This document shows positions 33,430 to 41,329 of a stretch of 45,247 bases of DNA, piece after piece. Numbering within the stretch: the stretch's first letter is position 1; each line of letters opens with the position of its first letter. The stretch is from the NCBI RefSeq assembly GCF_013283785.1, contig NZ_JABCPZ010000065.1, positions 1-45,247 on the forward strand. The letters are read 5' to 3'. The stretch comes from Nonomuraea antri (GTDB taxonomy: Bacteria > Actinomycetota > Actinomycetes > Streptosporangiales > Streptosporangiaceae). The position numbers and the translations under genes were made by a program. Below the pieces are notes generated by a model, which worked only from the letters and a program-made list of their open reading frames with translations, ran no database searches and was not told the DNA's origin.

Positions 33430-33618
33430 CTATGACGTGGTGCAGGCGCTCGGGCAGGAGCTGCCGCACGTATCACCAGTGCCGCACCTCAGCCACGTGT
33501 TGGCCGCCGGGGTGTTCTCCGTAAGCTTGATGTCGAGGTCGAACGGGTCGAACGCAGCTTCCTCAAGGGCTACGGCGCCCGCCCGGCCGGTGTTCGGCTC
33601 GATGGTCGAAGTGCTCAT
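33430..33618 (-). CDS. FxLD family lanthipeptide precursor
   Basis: 62 residues from ATG 33618, with AGGAG eight bases upstream; a longer frame to 33759 has no basis. The leader includes AAFDPFDLDIKL, with F26-x-L28-D29 as the family-defining FxLD motif, presumably recognised by LanB. The C-terminal region TWLRCGTGDTCGSSCPSACT contains Cys 45, 51, 55 and 59 and Ser/Thr at 47, 50, 53, 54, 57 and 60-62, so up to four thioether rings are possible. Asp49 is the only acidic residue after the leader and the best target for the PIMT-like enzyme. The cleavage site is not evident. Confidence 0.93.
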   Translation of the reverse strand: MSTSTIEPNTGRAGAVALEEAAFDPFDLDIKLTENTPAANTWLRCGTGDTCGSSCPSACTTS

Positions 33619-33762
33619 GACTTCTGCTCCTGTTCTTCGATGGGGTGTTTCCGAGGGGAGGGCACCTGTTGCCCGTCTCCGTCTTCCTCCTCGACCGGCC
33701 ACGACCCACATGTGCGGCCCGGTGGCTGGGCAAGGTTTCGGTGTAGGGGGAGGCTGCACTCG

Positions 33763-34167
33763 TCATGGCGGCTCCAGAGCGGGCAGGCCGAGTTGCCGAA
33801 GCCGAAGCTGGTACTTCGTGGGAAGGGCAGCCACATCCACAGAGGGCTCTACCGCCTGGGTCAGCGGCCTGGTCATCACCCGGATGCAGGCAGCTCCGTA
33901 GGTGGCCTCATCAGGCAGACAGGCCATCCACTGGCCATCCGGCCTGCAGAAGTAGTGAATCTCCATCCGCTTGGGCCCCGCCATCTCCCGCCCCCGCGCC
34001 TCCAGTTGGCAGGCGACGCTCTCCCCGAGCTTGGTGAGCGCCACCTTGGCGGACTCCTGCGGACCGCGATCCGGAACGACCTCGAAAACGAGCTGCAGAA
34101 GCAGGTCGTTCGACGACACATGGATGATGGGCAGGCAGCCGGAGAGCTGGGAGAGTTCGGGGAGCAT
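33763..34167 (-). CDS. Unknown small protein upstream of the precursor
   Basis: 134 residues from ATG 34167, with GAAGGAA just upstream. The sequence is well mixed and lacks shadow bias: CLPIIHVSSNDLLLQLVFEV, RMEIHYFCRPDGQWMACLPD, LRLRQLGLPALEPP. No signal peptide or membrane segment is seen. It starts 11 bases after the stop of the preceding small gene and ends 144 bases ahead of the lanthipeptide precursor on the same strand, so a link with peptide synthesis or its control is plausible but unproven. Family not recognised. Confidence 0.6.
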   Translation of the reverse strand: MLPELSQLSGCLPIIHVSSNDLLLQLVFEVVPDRGPQESAKVALTKLGESVACQLEARGREMAGPKRMEIHYFCRPDGQWMACLPDEATYGAACIRVMTRPLTQAVEPSVDVAALPTKYQLRLRQLGLPALEPP

Positions 34168-34178
34168 CGACTATTCCT

Positions 34179-34511
34179 TCACCGACTCGATAGGCGCCCA
34201 GATGCCGCCGAACCGAGGCATTGATCACCCTGTTCGTGGCCGCCGAGCAGGACCGGTTCACCCGAGGCAGAGCCGCTGGCTCCGGGCGCTCGGCGGCCAT
34301 CAAGGTTCACCGGCTCGTGCCAGACGTCTTCGCTCAGCACCCACTCCACCAGGGCTTCGGCCGCATGCAGCGCGCCGAGGTCATCGGCCATCAACGGCTC
34401 AACGGCGTGTGGCCCCTGGTAGAAGGCACAGTGCATCCTGCGCCATACCAGCTCTACTTCCAGCCAGAGGCCCGGCGTGGGGACGGCTGGTACGAGTGCG
34501 GGCTGGGCCAT
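34179..34511 (-). CDS. Unknown small protein in the lanthipeptide locus
   Basis: 110 residues from ATG 34511, with GGAGGA eight bases upstream. The first 70 residues look structured (LWLEVELVWRRMHCAFYQGP, DLGALHAAEALVEWVLSEDV), the rest is Gly/Ser-rich. The A-F-Y-[RQ]-G stretch also occurs in the preceding small gene (ALIAFYRGYCPPGG), which hints at distant paralogy. It lies 25 bases downstream of that gene and 11 bases upstream of the next one. No family is recognised and no function is proposed. Confidence 0.55.
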   Translation of the reverse strand: MAQPALVPAVPTPGLWLEVELVWRRMHCAFYQGPHAVEPLMADDLGALHAAEALVEWVLSEDVWHEPVNLDGRRAPGASGSASGEPVLLGGHEQGDQCLGSAASGRLSSR

Positions 34512-34536
34512 GGTGGGGTCCTCCGGTGCGAGAAGG

Positions 34537-34986
34537 TCAACGACAGCGACTTGGGGCGGCGGGCTGCGCAGCGTGGGGCAGGCCGGGACGGGCTGACCGC
34601 GGAGGGGTCCCGGCCCGCGCCAAGACGTGGCCAGGCACCGCATGCGGACGAACGCCTGTCTCGCCGCGTCTGGTCTCATCGCCCGCGTCTCTCGCGGCTG
34701 GCGCGGACGGCGTGTCGTCGAGGCAGGTGGGCGGTACCGGCATCCCCTGACCGGGCATGGAGCGCCACAGCCGGTGCACCTCCTTGCCCATCCGGTGGAT
34801 CAGCACCAGCTGATGATCCGCCTCCACCTGCAGGCCGCCCGGAGGGCAGTACCCCCGGTAGAAGGCGATCAGGGCGCGGTCCCGGCGCGAGTACATGAGG
34901 AGCCAGTCGCGAAAGCGCGGCTGGTGCTCCCTGACGAATTGGAGGCCGTAGGCGTCGGCTTCGGGGTCGGTCACCCAGGACATCAT
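34537..34986 (-). CDS. Unknown small protein in the lanthipeptide locus
   Basis: 149 residues from the first of two tandem ATG codons at 34986, with GGAG ten bases upstream. The first 80 residues appear folded (DAYGLQFVREHQPRFRDWLL, DRALIAFYRGYCPPGGLQVE, DHQLVLIHRMGKEVHRLWRS); the last 70 are Pro/Ala/Arg-rich and may be disordered or a readthrough tail. It follows the Methyltransf_19 gene on the same strand after about 200 bases. No family recognised. Confidence 0.5.
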   Translation of the reverse strand: MMSWVTDPEADAYGLQFVREHQPRFRDWLLMYSRRDRALIAFYRGYCPPGGLQVEADHQLVLIHRMGKEVHRLWRSMPGQGMPVPPTCLDDTPSAPAARDAGDETRRGETGVRPHAVPGHVLARAGTPPRSARPGLPHAAQPAAPSRCR

Positions 34987-35191
34987 CGTGATCGGCTCCG
35001 GATGAAGGCGGTGGTTGTGGGGGGTGACGCGGGCCGGACCCCTGGCGGTAGTAATGGGGTCCGACCGGCGCCGCTGGTGCGGGACGGCGGGGAGACGACA
35101 CCGGGCCGTCCGCACGGCGCGCGACCGTCCAGCCTGGGTGTGGCTGCGAGGCCGGCCGCGCCGGACTGTCACAGTCGTAAGGCGACCGCGA

Positions 35192-35992
35192 TCAAGAAGT
35201 GCGGGCGTCCCGGATGGGTATGCGCTCAAGGCCGGACGGTATGAAGTCGATCGTCCGGGCCAAGCCAGGGTCCTCGACGCTGAACAGCTCCAGCAGCCTG
35301 CTGATCTCCTGACGGGTGCGGACGTGGATCCGCACTCCGTGCAGCCGGTAGTACTTCTCCTGCCCGGCGGTCACCTGTGCCTCGTTGAGTCCTTCGCCGG
35401 TCACGTGCGTGAGCACCACCTTGCTGCCGGGAGCCAGGCACGTGTACAGCACGTCCATCAGGTGGCGGGCGTCCTCGTCCCCAAGGAAATGCACGACGGC
35501 GCCGAGAACGACGGCGACGGGCCGAGCCATCGACAGGTGCATGTGCATGAGGCGGGCGACCGTCTCCGGTTGCCGGAGATCCTCCTGCTCGACGCGTACG
35601 CCGTGGTGGTGCAGCATGGCCCGGCAGTAGGTGACCACCAGCCTGTCGCTGTCCAGCGCCAACCACCGCAGGTCTGGCTGGAACCGGGCGGCGACATCCA
35701 CCAGGTTCGGCAGCCGGAGCACGTCGGTGCCGGAGAGCGGCTTACCGCATCCCAAGTCCGCCCACTGATCGAAGCCCTGCTGGGCGAGGTAGCTCACGGC
35801 ACGGGCCAGCGCGGCAGCGTTCTCCTGGACGACCTCGTCCACCCCCGGGATCGCCTCCTGGAGCTGTCGCGCCGCCGCCCGCTGATGGAAAGTCGTTTCC
35901 TTATCAGCGCCGCGCAACGCAGCGTAGGTGTGCGACGGCGTCGGCGCGGTCGGGTCGTAGATGTGACCGAGCGGCGGGGTGTCGGTTGTCAT
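35192..35992 (-). CDS. SAM-dependent methyltransferase (Methyltransf_19 type)
   Basis: 266 residues from ATG 35992. The order of motifs fits the actinomycete-specific Methyltransf_19 family (earlier DUF574): an N-terminal T-P-S-H-T-Y/H-x-A-L segment (TAPTPSHTYAALRGADKETT), the SAM-binding loop QWADLGCGKPLSG, the acidic end of strand 2 in WLALDSDRLVVTY, and PVAVVLGAVVHFLGDEDAR. Substrates of this family are mostly unknown. It is the first gene on the minus strand after a divergent promoter region with repeats, and could be controlled by the regulator at 36175. It may or may not act on the lanthipeptide. Confidence 0.85.
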   Translation of the reverse strand: MTTDTPPLGHIYDPTAPTPSHTYAALRGADKETTFHQRAAARQLQEAIPGVDEVVQENAAALARAVSYLAQQGFDQWADLGCGKPLSGTDVLRLPNLVDVAARFQPDLRWLALDSDRLVVTYCRAMLHHHGVRVEQEDLRQPETVARLMHMHLSMARPVAVVLGAVVHFLGDEDARHLMDVLYTCLAPGSKVVLTHVTGEGLNEAQVTAGQEKYYRLHGVRIHVRTRQEISRLLELFSVEDPGLARTIDFIPSGLERIPIRDARTS

Positions 35993-36022
35993 TGCAGTGG
36001 CCTCGGATATCGCCTCGACGGC

Positions 36023-36042
36023 AGGTCACATCATCGTGACCT
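36023..36042. promoter_or_regulatory. Dyad in the divergent promoter region
   Basis: AGGTCAC at 36023-36029 and GTGACCT at 36036-36042 form perfect seven-bp arms with a six-base spacer, 31 bases ahead of the methyltransferase start. The 20-bp length suits a dimeric regulator. The binding protein is unknown; the divergent HTH regulator is the nearest candidate. Confidence 0.45.
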
Positions 36043-36073
36043 CCCGTAAACCGGCGTCGTAATGACGGCGCAT

Positions 36074-36115
36074 TGCCTTCTTCGCGGGCACACGGCTGCC
36101 TTCTCACTGCCTTCT
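36074..36115. repeat. Three direct TGCCTTCT repeats
   Basis: TGCCTTCT is found at 36074-36081, 36097-36104 and 36108-36115, with steps of 23 and 11 bases, near two and one helical turns. A related GTCTTCT follows at 36123. All lie in the intergenic region upstream of the regulator gene. Same-face spacing is typical of cooperative regulator binding. Confidence 0.45.
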
Positions 36116-36174
36116 GACTGACGTCTTCTGGTATCCGCCTTCCACCGGGGGTGTGACCGTCTTACGCTCCAGAC

Positions 36175-37608
36175 GTGGCCAGGGCAGACGTCCCGAAGAC
36201 AGAGACCGTGCTCAGACGGCTTGCCCGTGACCGGCATCTGCTGCGGCATGCCGAGTTCAGCGCCGCGTTCGCCGAGCAGGCCCGCGCGCTGGGACTGGGC
36301 GTGGTGACGGTATCCGAGCGCCAGTTCTGGCGCTGGATGACCGGCAGAGTCGTCAGCAGGCCCTACCCGCGAACCTGCCTGATACTGGAGAAGCTGTTCG
36401 GACACCCCGTGGACGTCCTGCTCTCCGCCGGGGAGAACCACCAGGGCCATCAGCCCAGGACCGACACCAGCAGCGACGACCGGGTGGCCGACCACAAAGC
36501 CCTCACATCTACCGAGACCCGGCCAGGCATCCGAGAGGTCCACCCGCACGAGCGACTGCTTGACCTCATGCGCGCGGCCGCAGACGAATCCCGCCAATCC
36601 ATCCCAGGAACCGAGGCGACTGTGGGGGCAGCCACCATGGAATATCTCGAGCGGGACGTGATCACGCACGCACACATGTACCCCATGTGTTCCCCGCTGG
36701 ACATCGTTCCCAAGATCATCCAAACTCGGCGTGAGATCGAACAGCACCTGCAACGCACCCGGTGCCCCGACCAACTGGGGCACCTGCAGTTCCTCGCCGG
36801 CGTCGCATCGGTGCTGCTGGCCGAGGCGTGCAACGAACTCGGTCAGCACGACCAGGCCGTGGACCATGCGCTAGCGGCCTGGGCATACGCGGACGCGATC
36901 GGGCACATCTCACTGGCTGCCCATGCAAGAGGAAAGCAGGCCACCAGTTACTACTGGTCCCAGCGGCCCCACGAAGCCGTCAACACCATCGCCCGAGCCG
37001 CGGAAATACGCCCGTCAGGGATGGCCGCCGCCCGGCTGCACAGCATCTCAGCGCGGACGTGGAGCTACGTCGGCAACATCGACCGCACCATCACCGCCGT
37101 CCGCGCGGCAACGGACGCTCGCGAGCACGCTCACGGCAGCGACGACCTGCACGACAACATCGGTGGCATCTTCCGCTGGACCGCCGCCCGGGAGCAGCGC
37201 TGCCACTCCACCGCCTACCTCCAACTGATCCAAGTCCGCCGAGATGAGATCACCCCCGAAGCGCTGGACCGGCTCACGAACGAAATTCTCGCGCACACAC
37301 ACCGCGCCATGGCCGCATTCCAAGCCGCCCCGCCAGACCAGCAGTCGCCTGCCCTGCGGGCGACAATCTGCCTCGACATGGCAACGGCGCACCTGATCCT
37401 CGGCGACGCGTCCAGCGCCGGGGAAGTACTGGCCCCACTCTTCGAGCTGCCGCCCGACAGGCGTACTCACCCGGTGCTCTACCGGCTACACGGGCTGCGC
37501 GCCGAACTAAGCACCATGACCTCCTCGAGGCCGGTGCGCGAACTCACCGAGAGCCTGCACGTCTTCGCCACCGGCTCCACGCTCCGTGCTCTGCCTTCTG
37601 GCTCCTAG
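36175..37608 (+). CDS. HTH regulator with TPR-like C-terminal region
   Basis: 477 residues from GTG 36175. Residues about 15-85 form an HTH-type DNA-binding region (HAEFSAAFAEQARALGLGVV, SERQFWRWMTGRVVSRPYPR, LEKLFGHPVDVLLSAG). The remaining 350 residues are helical repeats (FLAGVASVLLAEACNELGQH, HALAAWAYADAIGHISLAAH, LRATICLDMATAHLILGDAS) as in many actinomycete XRE-TPR regulators of secondary metabolism. No ribosome site precedes the GTG, so the message may be leaderless. It is divergent from the Methyltransf_19 gene and lanthipeptide locus and is the best candidate for its regulator. Confidence 0.85.
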   Translation: MARADVPKTETVLRRLARDRHLLRHAEFSAAFAEQARALGLGVVTVSERQFWRWMTGRVVSRPYPRTCLILEKLFGHPVDVLLSAGENHQGHQPRTDTSSDDRVADHKALTSTETRPGIREVHPHERLLDLMRAAADESRQSIPGTEATVGAATMEYLERDVITHAHMYPMCSPLDIVPKIIQTRREIEQHLQRTRCPDQLGHLQFLAGVASVLLAEACNELGQHDQAVDHALAAWAYADAIGHISLAAHARGKQATSYYWSQRPHEAVNTIARAAEIRPSGMAAARLHSISARTWSYVGNIDRTITAVRAATDAREHAHGSDDLHDNIGGIFRWTAAREQRCHSTAYLQLIQVRRDEITPEALDRLTNEILAHTHRAMAAFQAAPPDQQSPALRATICLDMATAHLILGDASSAGEVLAPLFELPPDRRTHPVLYRLHGLRAELSTMTSSRPVRELTESLHVFATGSTLRALPSGS

Positions 37609-38612
37609 ACCGGCCGCGCGTCCCATGCGGCGAGGATCGCCGCCTCGCGCTCGGGAGTGATGCCCAGCCGAGCGGCACGCTCGTGCACCAGAAGCGAGCC
37701 ACCTTCACAAAGCCACGCCCAGGTATCAGCCACCGTGTCCGCCAGCGGCCGACACACCAGTCCTACTGCGCGCGCTCGAGCAGCGTCCACCTGCCATGTC
37801 CCGAGGTAGGGGCGCCATAGCGGCAGTTCCGTCCACTCCCGTACACCCTGGGCTTGGAGAAAATCATGCGGCAGCCACTCAAGGACAGCATCGCTGCCGG
37901 TTTCCTTCCGGCAGGCGTCAAGCAGGTCCCCGAACGTCGCGTGCCCGATCGGCGCGGCGATGTTGTACGAGCCTGTCAGGTGACGTTCCGCCGCATCCAG
38001 CGCGAACGCCGCCACGTCGCGAACGTCAACGGGCTGGATCGGCCATTGCGGCATCCCCGGAGCCAGTACACGCCCGCCAGCGGCGATCCGGCGCAGCCAC
38101 CACGGGACACGGCCGACGTACTCACGCGGCCCGAGAATCACGCTGGGCCGCAGCAGAGTCGCGCGGTCCCCGAACACGCTGGAGACGGCCAGCTCGCACC
38201 CGGCCTTCTCTCTGCCGTACTCGTCGGTGCGTGACTCGCCCGGCGGCCCGAACAGCTGGTACTGGCGGATAGGCGAGTCATCGTCGAGCGGCTGGGTGGG
38301 CCAGTGCTGGTACACGTTGACCGTGGACACGTAGACGTACCGGTCGGTGGCATTGGCCAGAGTACGAGCCGAGATCTCGACCATGGCCGGTTTCATGCCG
38401 CTGGTGTCCAGCACAGCGTCCCACGGCCCCTGTGCTGCCAGCTCCGTCATATCCATGGGGTTGGAGCGATCCCCTAGCAGCAGGGTCGCATGTGGAACGC
38501 TGGAGCTTGATTTACCACGGGTGAAGGCGGTGACCTGGTGACCGCGCTGGCCGGCTTGCTCGGCCAGCGCCCGGCCCAGAAACCAGCCGCCACCCAGGAT
38601 CAGCAGTCGCAT
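37605..38612 (-). CDS. NAD-dependent epimerase/dehydratase family protein
   Basis: 335 residues from ATG 38612, where the Rossmann start MRLLILGGGWFLGRALAEQA lies directly at the N-terminus; the longer frame to 38822 adds unrelated sequence. Further marks are the strand RYVYVSTVNVYQHWP and the Y-x-x-x-K of DEYGREKAGCE, followed by LLRPSVILGPREY. This extended SDR group works on nucleotide sugars or related small molecules; the substrate is not readable. Its TAG stop overlaps that of the convergent regulator in CTAG (37605-37608). It may have nothing to do with the lanthipeptide. Confidence 0.88.
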   Translation of the reverse strand: MRLLILGGGWFLGRALAEQAGQRGHQVTAFTRGKSSSSVPHATLLLGDRSNPMDMTELAAQGPWDAVLDTSGMKPAMVEISARTLANATDRYVYVSTVNVYQHWPTQPLDDDSPIRQYQLFGPPGESRTDEYGREKAGCELAVSSVFGDRATLLRPSVILGPREYVGRVPWWLRRIAAGGRVLAPGMPQWPIQPVDVRDVAAFALDAAERHLTGSYNIAAPIGHATFGDLLDACRKETGSDAVLEWLPHDFLQAQGVREWTELPLWRPYLGTWQVDAARARAVGLVCRPLADTVADTWAWLCEGGSLLVHERAARLGITPEREAAILAAWDARPV

Positions 38613-38850
38613 AACCCGATCCTGACGCATCCCCCCGGTGGCCGGTAGGAGGCGGGAGGGAAGACGGGTTCTTGCCACCTCGGTGTCGCCGGCGCTGACC
38701 TCGATTAGATCGGCCGCCTCCAGCCCGACCCCACTCCGCCAAGTCCGTTCTTGGGGAGCCAGCTCACCGTCCTCGGGAAACCTTGCCACCGGCCTAACCC
38801 GGTCAGCTCCCACCGACACCACGATCTGTAACCCCTATCTGCAAAGATCT

Positions 38851-39669
38851 CTACAGATACGGAACCTCGTCACGCGCCAGGATCCCGGCAACACGATCGC
38901 TGTGATTCTTGTGAACAACCAGCATCAGCAACTGCTCAGCCCTTGAAACTCCAACGTAGAGCACTCGCTTGGCTTCTGAACTGGTGCCCTCCTCCCAGTG
39001 ATCGAGCGCAGTAAGACCTTCCGTGTCACGGAACAAGCTTTTGGGCATCACCAGCCCCACCGCTGGCGCTTGGCGCCCCTTGGCACCGTGAATGGTGGAC
39101 CACTGCAGGCCGCTACTCGGATTGCCGAGGCCCCGGCCGGTCCACTGCTCCGCGGTGGGAGCTTGGAGACGGGCGAACTCGCCGGGCGGAGACATTGCGC
39201 CTCGGTCTTCGGCCTCGACACCAAGACCGCCATCCACTACGCCGACTCCGCCCGGCAACTCCTGATCACGGCTGCCGAGGAACAAGACCCCGCCAGTTCC
39301 AGCGAACCCAAGGGTCAAAACCATCCATAGAACGTGAAGACCCTTGAGTTCATCCTGAAGACCCTTCAGTTCGCGTGAACTCTGGGAAATCAAGGGGGTC
39401 AGACACATAAGCCCCAAACCCACATTGGGATGATCTTGGTGACGGTGGCTGAGCGGGTGGAGGGCGTTGAAGGTCCCGAAGCTTCGAGCCGTCTCCAGCA
39501 GCGAAGCAGTGCGGATGGGTCTGTGGCGGATCGACGCAGTGCTACGGCGAGCACCATGGCAGCGACGCCCGGCTCGGGCCAGCCCCACTCGATGCAGTAG
39601 CTCGTCTCCGCCCTGCAGCCGCTTGGAATGTACGAGGGTGACGGCCGGCCAGGCCAAGCATGGCGCCAA
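38851..39669 (-). pseudogene. UvrD/Rep-like helicase, C-terminal remnant
   Basis: The last 85 residues are clear helicase sequence: motif V in LQWSTIHGAKGRQAPAVGLV and motif VI in EAKRVLYVGVSRAEQLLMLV, then NHSDRVAGILARDEVPYL. Residues upstream (GEFARLQAPTAEQWTGRGLG) fit the same protein. The first part of the open frame, above about 39420, is not convincing, and Walker A/B and motifs III-IV are missing. An overlapping frame there contains possible further fragments. This is a 5'-deleted gene, not a working helicase. Confidence 0.65.
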
Positions 39670-40320
39670 GGCCGAGCGCCTCGGCCAGCGGCGCTACCAG
39701 TGCGCCTGGATGACGTGCTGCTGGGCGCGGCCCGGATCGAGGCGACCCTCGCCTGCGGGAGGGTCGGCCCTGGCTGAGGCACACGACCAGTAGCTGGTCA
39801 CCACAGGGGTCCGCGACGATCCAGGTCAAGCTGACCGGCTTCCTGTAGTGGCAGACGTTGTGGATCTCCGGGCCGTTGCGGCTGGTCGCGCAGGAAGGTT
39901 CTCGAAGTTCGCGCCGCCAGAGGGCCGCAGCGAGCAGGGCTCATTCAGCCTGGTCGTATCGGTGCCCGACGACGCCGACACCCGGCTGGCCGCCTACCTG
40001 GGGGCGCCGACCTGAGTAGCACGCGTTTCGCAATCTTGGGTCGGCAGGACCATCCCCATGAGGAACCGGGTCCCGGTAGCTACTGAACCGAGGTGATCTC
40101 GAGGCAGGAGCGTGGGTACATCTCGGGAAAGAAGGCGCGATCACGGGGAGCTGCCCTGCGGTCAACTCCGGTGAGGAAAGAGGCGGCCCCACTGCGGGAT
40201 TGCCTCCGCTCGTCTAGAGATCTTTGATGTAGCTGGCGGACCGCCACTACTGCTTGAAGATCACATATCTCATGATCCGTCGCTCGGAAGGCTCGGCGTG
40301 GCCGCCAGCATTACAGCAGG
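39670..40320. other. Stretch without a recognised gene
   Basis: Nothing intact is seen. One forward frame ending at TGA 40014-40016 reads GRFSKFAPPEGRSEQGSFSL and VVSVPDDADTRLAAYLGAPT, which looks like genuine protein rather than shadow sequence, but it has no good start and I do not recognise it. It may be the tail of a deleted gene. Confidence 0.35.
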
Positions 40321-40359
40321 AACGGCCCCCGGCGCAAGAGGCGCAAGCCGGGGGCCGTT
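40321..40359 (-). terminator. Strong hairpin terminator
   Basis: Perfect 13-bp stem, 40321-40333 pairing with 40347-40359, with a 13-base loop. It lies 28 bases past the stop of the probable immunity gene (40388) in its direction of transcription. The upper stem is all G-C and the base is A-A/T-T. A bidirectional role is possible, but no convergent intact gene is near. Confidence 0.75.
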
Positions 40360-40387
40360 ATATCTGACTGACAGTAGACAGCATGAA

Positions 40388-40726
40388 TTATGTCATATCA
40401 AGCCACCCTATTTGGCGTCTGATAGAGATCTCCTCGTCACCTTCCAGCCAGGCTAGTTCGAGTTGCTCGCCATACCACTCGTAGCTTCCCTGCTCCAACT
40501 CCGCGACTATCTCATCGACAGCCTCGTCGTCAAGGACATCCCATACTCGCCAACTTCCCGCATGGTCGGGGATCGCTTGAAAGATCTGAATATACGAGTT
40601 GCGGGATCCGTCGCCATACGTCAGGGTCCCTGCCTTGATCAGGATATAGCTCACCGAGCTCGTGGTTACGTTGACAGCTCTGGCTAGCCTGCCATCGAGA
40701 CTCATCAGTCTATTTGAATCAGCCAC
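40388..40726 (-). CDS. Small acidic protein, probable immunity gene
   Basis: 112 residues from GTG 40726, with GAGGAG five bases upstream. It is acidic (WDVLDDEAVDEIVAELEQGS, GEQLELAWLEGDEEISIRRQ) with several Trp and Tyr, like many immunity proteins of polymorphic toxins, but no family is recognised. The base composition is clearly AT-richer than its surroundings, a sign of transfer. It starts 12 bases after the end of a short Lys/Arg-rich tail that looks like the tip of a toxin (40739-40822) and is closed by its own terminator. Immunity function is an inference from this layout. Confidence 0.65.
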   Translation of the reverse strand: MADSNRLMSLDGRLARAVNVTTSSVSYILIKAGTLTYGDGSRNSYIQIFQAIPDHAGSWRVWDVLDDEAVDEIVAELEQGSYEWYGEQLELAWLEGDEEISIRRQIGWLDMT

Positions 40727-40738
40727 GGCCGCTCCTCA

Positions 40739-40822
40739 CTAGCGTCGTTTTCTCCTTGGCGGCTTGTGGTATACGTGGTAGTTGTTCGCACCCTTCTTAT
40801 CCCATTTCTGTTTCTTGCTACC
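40739..40822 (-). pseudogene. Polymorphic toxin tail remnant
   Basis: A 27-codon frame opening after a TGA at 40823-40825 and ending at TAG 40739-40741: SKKQKWDKKGANNYHVYHKP followed by PRRKRR. Basic, His/Tyr-containing ends of this kind are typical of the C-terminal tips of secreted nuclease toxins. The rest of the toxin is gone; different sequence is joined at about 40825. The link to toxins is by context and pattern. Confidence 0.4.
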
Positions 40823-40825
40823 TCA

Positions 40826-41064
40826 CCATCGACGGCCTGGACCGCGTAACCGACCAGCGCAAGCGCATCCGGCTCCGGGGCCGGATCCATGCTGCGGCTC
40901 GGGTCGCCGCCGAGGGATGCCACACCACCTACTACGCCACCGACTCAGCCCTCACCATCGGCATCCAGGCCCCCGACGCCCAAGAACGCATCAACCAGCT
41001 CCGCAATGCGCTGTCCAGGCTCATCACCAAACATGGCTGGACTACCAGGGACGAGCCTCGCTGA
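40826..41064 (+). pseudogene. Unrecognised gene fragment
   Basis: The forward frame reads TIDGLDRVTDQRKRIRLRGR, EGCHTTYYATDSALTIGIQA and RINQLRNALSRLITKHGWTT, and stops at 41064. It looks like real coding sequence (balanced composition, no Arg/Pro shadow bias) but lacks a proper start, because foreign sequence joins it at about 40825. It is wedged between the toxin tail and the TnsC-like fragment. No family is recognised. Confidence 0.35.
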
Positions 41065-41329
41065 CCAGTGCCTCATTGCTTAGCGGGAATTCCCGGCCGA
41101 ATATGACCAGGACCCCATGCAGCGCCTGAGCCCTCGGACTGCGTGCCAGGTATTCGGCCAACGTCAAGCGCGGCGCGCCGATGAAGGACCCCCGGGATTG
41201 CCGCCACTGCTGCCAGCCCCCCCAGGTCGTGCGGTCAGGTGGCGGTCCGGCCCGCAGGAAAGGGATCAGCGGGCTGCCGCCCAGGCTGTTGTGGTCATCC
41301 GTGCTCGGCCGGGCCACGATCCTCCTCAT
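41042..41329 (-). pseudogene. TnsC/TniB-like transposition ATPase, N-terminal fragment
   Basis: From ATG 41329, overlapping the 3' end of the TnsB-like gene by 35 bases. The sequence TTWGGWQQWRQSRGSF and RLTLAEYLARSPRAQALH is the start expected of TniB/TnsC proteins (…W..WR…P..LT..EY…SPRA..LH). The AAA+ Walker motifs never appear: sequence identity is lost at about 41100 and the frame ends at 41042 in unrelated DNA. The transposon is thus cut inside its third gene. Confidence 0.55.

Noticed and set aside
19415..36000. Lanthipeptide transporter or LanP protease
   Set aside because: No ABC Walker pair with membrane part and no subtilisin-like triad found; they may lie outside the window or be supplied by general enzymes.
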